This document shows positions 19,911 to 28,307 of a stretch of DNA of 64,000 bases, in pieces; the stretch's first letter is position 1, and every line of letters starts with the position of its first letter. This stretch comes from Oscillospiraceae bacterium. GTDB taxonomy: Bacteria > Bacillota > Clostridia > Oscillospirales > Oscillospiraceae. Under the pieces are notes generated by a model. That model did not search any database, was not told where the DNA came from, and was given only the letters and a program-made list of their open reading frames with translations. The stretch is taken from NCBI GenBank assembly GCA_902778115.1, contig CACYWG010000007.1, positions 22,560 through 86,559 on the forward strand. The letters are read 5' to 3'. The translations under genes and the position numbers were made by a program.

Positions 19911-19938
19911 TGCTTAGTTCCCAGTGCTTAGTGCTTAG
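19907..19938. repeat. Heptamer tandem repeat (TTAGTGC type) after dfrA
   Basis: The units TTAGTGC, TTAGTTC, CCAGTGC and TTAGTGC run in exact 7-base phase. The dfrA stop codon is made by the first unit, and a terminator hairpin follows at once. Confidence 0.85.
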
Positions 19939-19939
19939 A

Positions 19940-19969
19940 AAAGTCCGGGCGGTTTTCCGCCCGGACTTT
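19940..19969 (+). terminator. thyA-dfrA terminator
   Basis: A 13-bp stem (19940-19952 with 19957-19969) with a TTTT loop is followed by GTATTTTT. It may also act on the convergent spoIID transcript. Confidence 0.88.
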
Positions 19970-19995
19970 GTATTTTTGCCCTTTCTTTCATTCTG

Positions 19996-20016
19996 CTAAG
20001 CACTATGCACTACGCA
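19996..20016. repeat. Heptamer tandem repeat (CTAAGCA type) that ends the spoIID reading frame
   Basis: The units CTAAGCA, CTATGCA and CTACGCA lie in 7-base phase. Read on the minus strand, they encode the last residues and the TAG stop of the SpoIID protein. Confidence 0.82.
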
Positions 20017-21013
20017 CCAACTCGGTTCCCGTATAATAGTGCGCGAGGATCTCGGTATAGTCCGCGCCCTGCTCGGCCATGACCTTGGCCCCGTACTGGC
20101 TCATGCCTACCCCGTGTCCGAAGCCGGTCACGGTGAAGACGAAGAGACCGTCTGACAGTGTCAGCTCAAAGGCGGTGGAGCGCAGCGAAAACAGCCGCCG
20201 CAGCTCGGTGCCGCTGAAGGACACGCCGCCGAGCAGCGCCTCCGCCACCCGTCCGCTCGCGTCCCGCCGGATCTCGCCGATCCAGCCGCCGAGCGGCCCG
20301 GAAAAATCTGCCTCCGGCCGGAGCGACAGCAGCGTATCCCGGAAGTCGGTGGGCCAGCAGCTCACCGTGCTGACGAAATTGGGTACGTCCTCCGCTGTCT
20401 CCGGGCTGGACACGCTGACGAGATACGGGCGCGGGTTCCAGACGGCGCCGCAGTCCTCGGTGGCGCCGGCGGAGGAGGAATGGAAGGCGGCGAACACGGG
20501 CGCGCTGCCGTAGCAGAGGATCTGCCCGGCCGTCGCCTCAACGGCGGCGCGGACGCGCTGCGCGTTGGTCTCATAATCGTCCCCCCAGCGTTTGCGCTGC
20601 GCCTCCTCACTCAGCCAGGCCTGGCAGCAGCCGGGATCGGCGCAGACGGCCGCTTCGCCGTGCTTGTGCGCCGAGGCGCCGCTGCAGGTGAAGCTCCTGG
20701 CCGCGACGGCCTGCGCCTTCAGCGCCTCTTCGGGGAAGGAGGCGGGCATCTCCGCGGCCACCACGCCGCAGAGGTAATCCTCCAGCGGCAGCTCCAGCGT
20801 CTCCCCGCCGGACAGCAGCCGGATGGTCTCCGGCAGAGACGGGGATGATGCGGCGGGAGAAGGCGAGGGCTGAGGAGCCGGAGCACAGGGTACGGCGGGC
20901 AGAGGCGCCGCGGCAGCCGATGGGATCGCGCCGGAAACGGCGCGCGGCGCGGGCAGCGGCAGAAACAGAGACAGCAGGATCGCCAGCAGGGACAGCAAAA
21001 TCGTTTTCTTCAT
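20003..21013 (-). CDS. spoIID: SpoIID/LytB-domain protein (peptidoglycan lytic transglycosylase type)
   Basis: This 336-residue protein has a signal anchor at residues 4-25, a Pro/Ala/Ser-rich linker to about residue 60, and a SpoIID domain that strips glycan strands during engulfment. The proposed catalytic Glu lies in VVAAEMPASFPEEALKAQ, and the C-terminal signature is GFGHGVGMSQYGAK. Its last codons and stop lie in a heptamer repeat, so the C terminus VRSA is repeat-derived. It could instead be a SpoIID paralog acting in vegetative cells; the partner genes spoIIM and spoIIP are not here. Confidence 0.85.
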   Translation of the reverse strand: MKKTILLSLLAILLSLFLPLPAPRAVSGAIPSAAAAPLPAVPCAPAPQPSPSPAASSPSLPETIRLLSGGETLELPLEDYLCGVVAAEMPASFPEEALKAQAVAARSFTCSGASAHKHGEAAVCADPGCCQAWLSEEAQRKRWGDDYETNAQRVRAAVEATAGQILCYGSAPVFAAFHSSSAGATEDCGAVWNPRPYLVSVSSPETAEDVPNFVSTVSCWPTDFRDTLLSLRPEADFSGPLGGWIGEIRRDASGRVAEALLGGVSFSGTELRRLFSLRSTAFELTLSDGLFVFTVTGFGHGVGMSQYGAKVMAEQGADYTEILAHYYTGTELVRSA

Positions 21014-21108
21014 GGCGCCCTCCCTTGACGAATCGGTGAAAGAAAGGTAAAATAAACAGACAGGCTCTGTGGCTTGCTAATTCATGGTATGGAAACGAGC
21101 GTTTGAAT

Positions 21109-21951
21109 ATGCACAACAAGGCTTTGGAGAATACGGTATATGTGCTGGCGGCCGGCGCCTTCGGGGTGTTTGTCCGCTGGCTGCAGCTGCAGCTGGCCTT
21201 CGACGAAAAAGGACTGTGCGGCGCGAGCATCTTTAATGTCATCGTCCCGGCCTTTATCCTGATCGTGGCCTGGGCGCTTCGCCGCCGCATCGCGCAGACG
21301 CTGCGCGTGGCGGTGCTGCCGCAGGATTACGCCGCTGCGCTGGAAAACCAGGGAAAGTTCTACGCCTTCCTGCGCTGGCTGGTCGGCGCGGTCATGGCGC
21401 TCGGCGGCGCGCTGATCATCCGCGGCAGCGAGGTGGAAAAGCATGTCGTCATGCTCCGTCTGCTCGGCGGTCTGGCGATCGTGAGCGGGATCTGCTTCCC
21501 GCTGTATCTGGGCGCGGCCAACCGGGAGCTCAAGTCCCGGCAGAAAAGGCTGAGCTGCCTGCTCGGCCTGGCGCCGATCCTGCTGTTTTCTCTGTGGCTG
21601 GTCTATGACTATATGGACAACGCCATCAACAGCGTGGTCTGGGCCTTTCTGATCGAGGTGCTGGCAGTATGCACGCTGATGCTGGCTTTCTTCCGTCTGG
21701 CCGGCTTTGCCTTTGGTCAGGTACAGCCGAAGAAAACGCTGTTCTGGCTGCAGTTCGGCATTTTCATGAGCCTGACCGTACTGGCGGACAGCCGCAGCAT
21801 GGGCAAGCAGATCGTCTTTTTCGCGGCGGGCATGATGCTTGCGCTGGCCGATTTCATCCTGCTGAAAAAGCTGAGAGAGAAGACCCTGGCAGAGACTCTG
21901 GCGGAAGAGGCAAAACCGGCCGCGAACGACGGCGGCATCGAAAAGCTATGA
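21109..21951 (+). CDS. Multi-pass membrane protein of unknown function
   Basis: This 280-residue protein has about seven hydrophobic segments and a charged C-terminal tail rich in Glu and Ala. I do not recognise a family. The ATG at 21109 is preferred over the TTG at 21103; the GGAAACGAG before it is a weak ribosome binding site. It is divergent from spoIID and convergent with the nucleoside transporter genes, with which it shares a terminator. Confidence 0.65.
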   Translation: MHNKALENTVYVLAAGAFGVFVRWLQLQLAFDEKGLCGASIFNVIVPAFILIVAWALRRRIAQTLRVAVLPQDYAAALENQGKFYAFLRWLVGAVMALGGALIIRGSEVEKHVVMLRLLGGLAIVSGICFPLYLGAANRELKSRQKRLSCLLGLAPILLFSLWLVYDYMDNAINSVVWAFLIEVLAVCTLMLAFFRLAGFAFGQVQPKKTLFWLQFGIFMSLTVLADSRSMGKQIVFFAAGMMLALADFILLKKLREKTLAETLAEEAKPAANDGGIEKL

Positions 21952-21989
21952 AAAATGCCCCGGAAGAGCGGGGCGTGGACAGACAAAGA

Positions 21990-22022
21990 AAGAACTCCGG
22001 GACAGTTTGTCCCGGAGTTCTT
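21990..22022. terminator. Bidirectional terminator
   Basis: A 14-bp stem (21990-22003 with 22009-22022) is flanked by A and T runs. It serves the plus-strand membrane protein gene and the minus-strand nucleoside transporter operon. Confidence 0.88.
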
Positions 22023-22026
22023 TTGT

Positions 22027-23025
22027 TCAGCGTTCCTCGCGGAAGTAAGCCAGACCCAGCGAGGCGGGGGGCTGATCCTCGCGCTTGTTGCGCATCGAGG
22101 TGATAATCAGCACGATGATCGTGACGACGTAGGGCGCCATCTTGTAGATCTCCTTGATGGCCAGGTTCATGCCGGAGGGAATGTACATATGAAGGATGTA
22201 CAGACCGCCGAACAGGAAGGAGGCCAGCACGCCCACGTTCGGCCGCCAGATCGTGAAGATGACCAGCGCGATCGCCAGCCAGCCGCGGTCGCCGAAGGCG
22301 TCGTTGGTCCAGACGCCGCTGGCGTAGTCCATCACGTAATACAGGCCGCCGAGACCGGCGATGACGCTGCCGAGGCAGGTCGCAGCGTATTTATAGCGCG
22401 CCACGTTGATGCCGGCGGCGTCCGCGGTGTTCGGGCTCTCACCCACGGCGCGCAGATGCAGGCCCGTGCGGGTGCGGCTGAGAACATAGGCGGCGGTGAG
22501 GGCGATGATGACGGCGATATAGGCGAGAAAGCCATAGCTCAGAAAGAGCTTGCCGAACCAGCTGCCCGCCAGGGCGGGAGACAGAGGCAGACTGCGGCGG
22601 AAGGCGTTGCTGGTGGGCGTGAGGATGATCGAGGGCAGGGAGCTGCCGGAGAGCTTGATGAGCGAGCCGCCGAAGAAGTTGCCAAAGCCGACGCCGAAGG
22701 TGGTTATCGCCAGACCGGTGACATTCTGGTTGGCGCGCAGCGTCACCGTCAGGAAGCAGTAGAGCAGACCCATCAGCAGCGAGCCGATCAGGCAGCAGCA
22801 CAGCGGGATCAGGATGCCGACAAGCGGCTGAAAGGCGTCGCCCGGATGGGACTGTTCGTAGAAGAAGGACCCGATGACGCCGCAGATGGCACCGACATAC
22901 ATCACGCCGGGAATGCCGAGGTTCAGGTTGCCGGATTTTTCGGTCAGCGTTTCGCCGGTGCTGCCCAGCAGCAGCGGGATGCCCTGCACGACGGCGCGCG
23001 GGATAAAGGAAATAAAGTCAAACAC
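22027..23025 (-). CDS. nupQ: Nucleoside ABC transporter permease 2 (NupQ type)
   Basis: This 332-residue permease of the BMP-family importer has about nine membrane helices and the family pattern GVWTNDAFGDRGW and VGESPNTADAAGIN. The start is a GTG at 23025 with AAGGAGG before it. It begins 3 bases after the stop of permease 1, so it is the last gene of the riboswitch-controlled operon. A role as nucleoside importer follows from family and regulation. Confidence 0.88.
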   Translation of the reverse strand: MFDFISFIPRAVVQGIPLLLGSTGETLTEKSGNLNLGIPGVMYVGAICGVIGSFFYEQSHPGDAFQPLVGILIPLCCCLIGSLLMGLLYCFLTVTLRANQNVTGLAITTFGVGFGNFFGGSLIKLSGSSLPSIILTPTSNAFRRSLPLSPALAGSWFGKLFLSYGFLAYIAVIIALTAAYVLSRTRTGLHLRAVGESPNTADAAGINVARYKYAATCLGSVIAGLGGLYYVMDYASGVWTNDAFGDRGWLAIALVIFTIWRPNVGVLASFLFGGLYILHMYIPSGMNLAIKEIYKMAPYVVTIIVLIITSMRNKREDQPPASLGLAYFREER

Positions 23026-23028
23026 GGC

Positions 23029-24129
23029 TCAGTCCTCCTTTCCCGCCGGCCGGCGGAAAATAATCCGATAGTTGATGAAAAATTCGCTGCCGATGATAAA
23101 GAAGAGGATCACGCCGGTCAGAATATCGCCGAAGGACTGGTTCAGGCTGAACCGGGTGGCGATTTCGCCGGCGCCGCGGGAGAGGAAGACCAGCAGGAAG
23201 CTGGTGAGGATCATCCAGACGGGGTTGAACTTGGCCAGCCACGAGACCATGACCGCAGTAAAGCCGCGTCCGTCGACGATGGTGGGCGTCAGGGTGTGGT
23301 TGGTGCTGCCGACCAGCAGCAGGCCCGCCAGGCCGCACACGGCGCCGGAGAGCAGCATGGTGCGGATAATGACCCGGTCGACTTTGATGCCGACATAGCG
23401 GGCGGTGCGCTCGCTCTCGCCGACGACGGCGATCTCATAGCCGTGCTTGGAGAAGTTGAGGTAAATGTACATGGCCACACAGACGGCCGCCACGATCAGA
23501 ATGTTCAGCAGATACTTGTAGCTGCCGATCTGCGGGAACCAGCCGATCTGGGTGTTGGGATTGATGATGCCGATGTTGCCGGAGCCCTTCGGGCTTTCCC
23601 AGACCACGCAGTAGTAGGCAACGAGCTGGGTCGCCACATAGTTCATCATCAGAGTAAACAGCGTTTCGTTGGTGTTCCAGCGGGCCTTGAACAGCGCGGG
23701 GATGCCCGCCCAGACGGCGCCGGCCAGGATGCTGGATACCGTCATGCAGACGATGACGGCCCAGTTGGGCAGCTTGCCGGGCAGCAGGATCATGCAGGCC
23801 GCCGCGGCGAGACCGCCGATCAGCGCCTGGCCCTCGCCGCCAAGGTTCCAGCAGCGCATGCGAAAGGCCGGGGTCACGGCAAGAGAGACGCACAGCAGCA
23901 TGGCGACGTTCTGCAGCAGCACCCAGACTTTACGGGAGGTGCCGAAGGAGCCCTTGAAGATCGCCACATAGACCTGCAGCGGGTTTTCGCCGGTGACCAG
24001 GGTCGTGATCAGGGCGCAGACGATCAGCGCCAGCACCAGCGCGCCGCCGCGGATGGCCCAGGTCCGATACCAGGGGAGCGCAGCGCGTTTGGCAATATGA
24101 AACAGGGGCTCGCGGGTCTTGTTATTCAT
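23029..24129 (-). CDS. nupP: Nucleoside ABC transporter permease 1 (NupP type)
   Basis: This 366-residue membrane protein has about nine helices and the family segments LGGEGQALIGGLAA, VGESERTARYVGI and GRGFTAVMVSWLAKFNPVWM. Its ATG overlaps the end of the ATPase gene by 8 bases, indicating coupled translation. With permease 2 it forms the membrane channel of the importer. Confidence 0.9.
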   Translation of the reverse strand: MNNKTREPLFHIAKRAALPWYRTWAIRGGALVLALIVCALITTLVTGENPLQVYVAIFKGSFGTSRKVWVLLQNVAMLLCVSLAVTPAFRMRCWNLGGEGQALIGGLAAAACMILLPGKLPNWAVIVCMTVSSILAGAVWAGIPALFKARWNTNETLFTLMMNYVATQLVAYYCVVWESPKGSGNIGIINPNTQIGWFPQIGSYKYLLNILIVAAVCVAMYIYLNFSKHGYEIAVVGESERTARYVGIKVDRVIIRTMLLSGAVCGLAGLLLVGSTNHTLTPTIVDGRGFTAVMVSWLAKFNPVWMILTSFLLVFLSRGAGEIATRFSLNQSFGDILTGVILFFIIGSEFFINYRIIFRRPAGKED

Positions 24130-25657
24130 TCGTCTGCCCTCCTCCGAGCTTGGTCATCATCAGGCCGACGTCGCGCTTTTTCGCGCCGCGGCCGGGAACG
24201 ATGCCGCTGACCTTGCCGCCGCAGAGCACAAGGATGCGGTCGGCCAGCTCCAGCAGCACGTCCAGGTCCTCGCCGACATAAATCACGGCGACGCCTTCGG
24301 ATTTCTGGCGGTTGATGAGGTCGTAGATCGTATAGGACGAATTGATGTCCAGGCCGCGCACGGCGTAGGCGGTCAGCAGCACGCGGGGAGCCGAGGCGAT
24401 CTCGCGCCCGACCAGCACCTTCTGGACGTTGCCGCCGGAGAGGCGGCGCACCGGCGTGCTCACGCCGGGCGTGTTGACCTCCAGGTCACGCACGACCGTT
24501 TCGGCCAGCTGATGCGGGGTTTTGCGGTCGGTAAAGAGAGAGTGCCCTCTGCGGAAGGAGCGGAGCATCATATTGTCCGAGAGGTCCATATTGCCCACGA
24601 GGCCCATGCCCAGGCGGTCCTCCGGCACGAAGGAGAGGCTGACGCCCATGTTCTGGATGCTCAGCGGATCCTTGCCGATGAGCTCCTCGCGCGTCCCGTC
24701 GTCCTCAATGTAGCAGATGCTGCCCTTTTCCACGGGCTGCAGCCCGGCGATGGCCTCCAGCAGCTCCTTCTGGCCGCAGCCGGAAATGCCCGCGACGCCG
24801 AGGATCTCGCCGGAGTTGGCGGTAAAGCTGACGTCGTCCAGTTTGAGCGTGCCCTCGATGTCGCGCACGGTCAGACCCTTGACCTCGATGCGCGGCTTCG
24901 GGTTCTTCGGCTCGGGACGGTCGATGTTCAGCACCACGGGATGGCCGACCATCATGTTGGTCATCTCCTGCGCGTTGGTGGTCTTGGTGGGCATGTCGCC
25001 GATGAACTGTCCGTGACGCAGCACGGCCACGCGGTCCGACAGGGCCTCCACCTCGTGCATCTTGTGCGTGATGATGACGATGGCCTTGCCGTCGTTGCGC
25101 ATGTTGCGCAGCACGGCGAAGAGTTTGTCCGTCTCCTGCGGGGTCAGCACGGCGGTGGGCTCGTCGAGGATCAGGATGTCCGCGCCGCGGTAGAGCACCT
25201 TGACGATCTCCACGGTCTGCTTCTGGCTGACGGACATGTTGTAGATCTTCTGGTTGGGATCGACCTCAAAGCCATAGGCGGAGCAGATCGCGCGGATCTT
25301 CTCCGAGGCGGCCTTCAGGTCGAGCTTGCCGGGCAGGCCGAGCACAATGTTTTCCGCGGCGGTCAGCACGTCGACCAGCTTGAAATGCTGGTGGATCATG
25401 CCGATGCCGAGGGCAAAAGCGTCCTTCGGCGAACGAATGACGACTTCCTTGCCGTCGATGGCGATCTCGCCCTCGTCGGGGAAGTAGATGCCGGAGAGCA
25501 TGTTCATCAAGGTCGTTTTGCCGCTGCCATTCTCACCCAGCAGGGCGAGGATCTCGCCGCGGTAGATGTTCAGCCAGACCTTGTCGTTGGCAACGACCTT
25601 GCCATCGAAGCGTTTGGTGATGTTGCGCATGGTGACGGCGGGCGTTTTGTTGTCCAT
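24122..25657 (-). CDS. nupO: Nucleoside ABC transporter ATPase with two ABC domains (NupO type)
   Basis: This 511-residue protein carries two ATPase domains in tandem, as in sugar and nucleoside importers (RbsA/YufO type). The first has Walker A GENGSGKTT, a degenerate signature MSVSQKQ and Walker B ILILDEPTAVL. The second has a poor Walker A (GISGCGQKE) but a good signature RLSGGNVQK. The start at 25657 has GGAGG 7 bases upstream; the longer frame upstream reads through a heptamer repeat. Confidence 0.9.
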   Translation of the reverse strand: MDNKTPAVTMRNITKRFDGKVVANDKVWLNIYRGEILALLGENGSGKTTLMNMLSGIYFPDEGEIAIDGKEVVIRSPKDAFALGIGMIHQHFKLVDVLTAAENIVLGLPGKLDLKAASEKIRAICSAYGFEVDPNQKIYNMSVSQKQTVEIVKVLYRGADILILDEPTAVLTPQETDKLFAVLRNMRNDGKAIVIITHKMHEVEALSDRVAVLRHGQFIGDMPTKTTNAQEMTNMMVGHPVVLNIDRPEPKNPKPRIEVKGLTVRDIEGTLKLDDVSFTANSGEILGVAGISGCGQKELLEAIAGLQPVEKGSICYIEDDGTREELIGKDPLSIQNMGVSLSFVPEDRLGMGLVGNMDLSDNMMLRSFRRGHSLFTDRKTPHQLAETVVRDLEVNTPGVSTPVRRLSGGNVQKVLVGREIASAPRVLLTAYAVRGLDINSSYTIYDLINRQKSEGVAVIYVGEDLDVLLELADRILVLCGGKVSGIVPGRGAKKRDVGLMMTKLGGGQTNE

Positions 25658-25678
25658 GGAAAACCTCCGGAAGGATAA

Positions 25679-25706
25679 TGAAGAATGAAAAATGAAGAAT
25701 GAAGCA
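25679..25706. repeat. Heptamer tandem repeat (TGAAGAA type)
   Basis: The units TGAAGAA, TGAAAAA, TGAAGAA and TGAAGCA are in exact 7-base phase. A short inverted piece (CATTCTTCAT) follows at about 25734-25743, so the whole 65 bases can form a stem. Confidence 0.78.
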
Positions 25707-25752
25707 TGGCGCGCTTTTCGCGTTTCTTTGATCATTCTTCATGTAGCAAGTT

Positions 25753-25847
25753 GCGCTGCAAAGGGCAACGCAGGGACGATTGCCCCCACGCTGCCCTTTG
25801 CAGCGCAGGCAAAGGGCCCGGGAAGTCCCGGGGTGCCGGGACTTCCC
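25753..25847. terminator. Two GC-rich hairpins between bmpA and the transporter ATPase gene
   Basis: A 15-bp stem (25753-25767 with 25792-25806) is followed by a 12-bp stem (25820-25831 with 25836-25847). Neither has a T run on the minus strand. They probably protect the bmpA mRNA end and reduce expression of the downstream transporter subunits rather than stop transcription fully. Confidence 0.6.
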
Positions 25848-25862
25848 AAAGCGATGGATTGA

Positions 25863-27131
25863 TCAGGCGTCGATATTGGTGATGCCGTCGATGTCGATGT
25901 CGAAGTAAGGAGCGGAGCGGAACTCGGACTCGTGGAAGAAGCCGTCGGAGATGACGTTGGTCTCGGGCTGGAAGTCGCCCATGTCGTCAACGTCGGCCAG
26001 GTACTCGGTCAGGGTCTCGCCGTTCACGGTGAAGTTGGCGGTGTCGAAGACCTTGAGGGTGCCGGCTTCCAGAGCAGCCTGAACCTCGGCCAGCTTCTCG
26101 GCGGTGCCGGGGGCGGCAGCCTGCTCGTTGATCTCGGTCAGCTTCACGGAGCCGGTGGCGATGGTGCCGGTCCAGTCAGCGGGGATGGCCTCGCCGTTGG
26201 CAACGCAGGTCATGGCGAACTCCATGTAGGGAGCCCAGTCGATGCGGGAAGCGACGATGAAGGTGTTGGGGCAGGCGTCAGCGGCAGAGCCGTTGTAGAA
26301 CACGAAGGGGATGTTGTTGGACTCGCACTCGGTGGGAGCGCCCATGGAGTCGGCATGCTCGGAAATGAGGACGCAGCCGTTGTTGATGAGCTTGGTGGCG
26401 CCTTCCTTCTCGAGGGTCGGGTCATACCAGGAGTTGGTGAAGGTGACTTCCATGGTGGCGCTGGGGCAGGCATAGCGGACGCCGAGGAAGAAGCTGGTGT
26501 AGCCGGACTTCACTTCGGCATAGGGGAACGCGCCGATGTAGCCGACCTTGGCCTGGTCAGCGGTGATGGTGCCGTCCTCGATCATCTGGTTGAGCTTCAG
26601 GCCGGCAGCGACACCGCCCAGGAAGCGGCCTTCATAGATGGAGGCAAAGCCGTTGTGGTAGTTGGCCAGGCCCTCGGTGTGGGCCTTGGTGCCGGTGGCA
26701 TGGCAGAACTGGACCTCGGGGAATTCCTTGGCGGCCTGGATCAGGAAGGGCTCATGGCCGAAGGAGTCGGCAAAGATGAAGTTGCAGCCTTCGTCGACGA
26801 GCTCGGCGGCGGCGTCGTAGCACTCCTGGCCTTCGGGGATACCGGTCTTGAGCAGGTACTCAACACCCAGCTTCTCGCAGGCTTCCTTGGCGGCGTTGAT
26901 GAAGTTCAGGTCGTAGGTGGAGTTCTCGTCGTGCAGGAAGATGAAGCCGGCCTTGACGGTGACGGCGTTCTCGGCGGGAGCTTCGGCAGGAGCTTCGGCA
27001 GGAGCTTCGGCGGGAGCCTCAGCAGGAGCGTTGTTCTCAGCAGGCGCATTGTTCTCGGCGGGCTTCTCACCGCAGGCGGCGAGGGCAAACACCATCACGA
27101 GGGCAAGCAGCAGAGCAATGATCTTTTTCAT
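25863..27131 (-). CDS. bmpA: BMP-family nucleoside-binding lipoprotein
   Basis: This 422-residue substrate-binding lipoprotein delivers purine nucleosides to the ABC importer encoded just downstream. The signal peptide ends at a lipobox (LAAC) with the lipidated Cys at residue 20. A linker made of tandem APAE repeats follows at about residues 27-50. The BMP domain then has VGYIGAFPYAEVKSGY and the ligand-pocket segments. GAGGAG precedes the ATG at 27131. A guanine riboswitch lies in the leader, which supports guanine, guanosine or a related ligand as substrate. Confidence 0.92.
   Translation of the reverse strand: MKKIIALLLALVMVFALAACGEKPAENNAPAENNAPAEAPAEAPAEAPAEAPAENAVTVKAGFIFLHDENSTYDLNFINAAKEACEKLGVEYLLKTGIPEGQECYDAAAELVDEGCNFIFADSFGHEPFLIQAAKEFPEVQFCHATGTKAHTEGLANYHNGFASIYEGRFLGGVAAGLKLNQMIEDGTITADQAKVGYIGAFPYAEVKSGYTSFFLGVRYACPSATMEVTFTNSWYDPTLEKEGATKLINNGCVLISEHADSMGAPTECESNNIPFVFYNGSAADACPNTFIVASRIDWAPYMEFAMTCVANGEAIPADWTGTIATGSVKLTEINEQAAAPGTAEKLAEVQAALEAGTLKVFDTANFTVNGETLTEYLADVDDMGDFQPETNVISDGFFHESEFRSAPYFDIDIDGITNIDA
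26966..27052 (-). repeat. In-frame 12-bp tandem repeat encoding APAE units
   Basis: Near-identical 12-bp units encode Ala-Pro-Ala-Glu repeats just after the lipobox of the binding protein and form a flexible tether. The copy number may vary between strains by slippage. Confidence 0.7.
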
Positions 27132-27190
27132 GTGTTGTCTCCTCAAAAATTCTTTAGTTTTATCTCAACCGCCGGAGCGGAAAAGAACAG

Positions 27191-27237
27191 AAAAAACAAA
27201 AAACGCCGGACTTGCGGGGAATCCGCAATGACCGACG
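27191..27237 (-). terminator. Riboswitch-controlled terminator upstream of bmpA
   Basis: On the minus strand CGTCGG pairs with CCGGCG and an inner TTGCGG pairs with CCGCAA. The stem is followed by TTTTTTGTTTTTT, and it lies between the purine aptamer and the bmpA start. Confidence 0.82.
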
Positions 27238-27296
27238 GGAACAAAGGAAAACAGGAGCACCGACGGGGGCAGAAAAGGCCAAACCCGCCAGCGCTG

Positions 27297-27368
27297 TTTT
27301 CGATAGTCCGGTCATTTACGGCGTCCGGGTAGAAACTTCAAAACCATATTATTTGCTTATATCGAAAA
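27297..27368 (-). ncRNA. Guanine-type purine riboswitch aptamer
   Basis: On the minus strand the aptamer has the P1 stem (TTTTCGAT with ATCGAAAA), the AATATGG loop of P2, the core AAGTTTCTACC, the GCCGTAAATG loop of P3, and the 3' joining strand ACTAT. The C in ACTAT sits where the guanine class has C74; adenine riboswitches have U there. A promoter lies just upstream and an intrinsic terminator downstream, so guanine binding should switch the nucleoside importer off. Confidence 0.92.
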
Positions 27369-27389
27369 ACGCTGTTCAATTATGGTAGT

Positions 27390-27418
27390 ACTCTATCAGC
27401 AAGCGCGAAAAAAGTCAA
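27390..27418 (-). promoter_or_regulatory. Promoter of the riboswitch-bmpA operon
   Basis: On the minus strand TTGACT (27413-27418) and TAGAGT (27390-27395) are 17 bases apart. Transcription would begin just before the aptamer. Confidence 0.78.
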
Positions 27419-27487
27419 GTTACCTGTTAGTATATTTTCACCATTTATTTGCGGCGTCTTTTGTGCAAAAAGACAAGGCTCCGGCAC

Positions 27488-28060
27488 TCAATCGCAGAAT
27501 TCCAGGCCGTCGTCGCTCATGGAAGCGATCTTCGCCAGGGATTCGACGCGCAGGCCCTCGGCGCGCAGTTTGTTGCCGCCGCCCTGGAAGACCTTTTCCA
27601 CCGCGATGCCCGCACCGACGACCTCCGCGCCAGCCTGCTCGCACAGCGCCTTCAGCCCGACGAGGGCGGCGCCGGTGGCCAGGAAATCGTCCACGATCAG
27701 CACGCGGTCACCCGCATGGAGATACTCCTTCGACACGACGACGGTGTTGGTGTTGCCGTGGGTGAAGCTCTCAACCTCGACGTTCCAGACCTTATCGGAG
27801 ATGTTGCGGGTCTTGCTCTTTTTGGCGAAGACCAGCGGACAGCCGAAGACGTAGCCCACCATGCTGGCGATGGCGATGCCGCTGGCCTCGATGGTCAGGA
27901 TCTTGGTGATCTCCTCGCCCGCGAACAGGTGCTTGAGCTCCAGGGCCATGTCATAGAGGAGTTGGGGGTCGATCTGGTGGTTGAGGAAGCCGTCCACCTT
28001 GAGGATGCCGCCGGGCAGGACCTTTCCGTCGCGCAGGATGCGCTCTTCGAGCTGTTTCAT
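27488..28060 (-). CDS. xpt: Xanthine phosphoribosyltransferase
   Basis: This 190-residue salvage enzyme joins xanthine to PRPP to give XMP. The PRPP-binding loop is RVLIVDDFLATGAA, and the start MKQLEERILRDGKVLPG is typical of Xpt. The ATG at 28060 has AAGGAGA before it; the longer open frame upstream runs through palindromic non-coding sequence. The gene lies just before the guanine-riboswitch transporter operon, making a purine import and salvage module. I see no second riboswitch in front of xpt itself. Confidence 0.93.
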   Translation of the reverse strand: MKQLEERILRDGKVLPGGILKVDGFLNHQIDPQLLYDMALELKHLFAGEEITKILTIEASGIAIASMVGYVFGCPLVFAKKSKTRNISDKVWNVEVESFTHGNTNTVVVSKEYLHAGDRVLIVDDFLATGAALVGLKALCEQAGAEVVGAGIAVEKVFQGGGNKLRAEGLRVESLAKIASMSDDGLEFCD

Positions 28061-28119
28061 ATTGATCTCCTTCCGTTTTGGCTTCCCTGAAATGGAAACG
28101 AAATTGTTTTTGACGCAGC

Positions 28120-28246
28120 TTTGCCGCGGCAAAAACACCATAAGGCGAGCAAAGCGAGCTCTCGCGCCGACCAAACGAGGCTTGTCTCCCGTAAGCCGAG
28201 TGCGATGAGCGCGAGTGCTTCCAATGCGAAACGCGTTTCGCATTGG
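28120..28246. repeat. Palindrome-rich intergenic region upstream of xpt
   Basis: The 230-bp gap between rpmB and xpt holds a perfect 14-bp palindrome (28120-28133) and a perfect 26-bp palindrome (28221-28246, arms CCAATGCGAAACG). Between them are GAGC/GCTC-rich short inverted repeats. No gene and no known RNA class is evident. Confidence 0.6.
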
Positions 28247-28260
28247 ATATAGAACCGAAA

Positions 28261-28290
28261 AAAGCCCGTCGGGGTAGGTCGACAGGCTTT
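28261..28290 (-). terminator. rpmB terminator
   Basis: An 11-bp stem with one wobble (28261-28271 with 28280-28290) is followed by a T run on the minus strand, shortly after the rpmB stop. Confidence 0.85.
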
Positions 28291-28307
28291 GATCGGGTCA
28301 TGTTCAA

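Noticed and set aside
27457..27475. Intrinsic terminator after xpt
   Set aside because: A short GTCTTTT/AAAAGAC stem exists but has no T run after it, so I did not list it.
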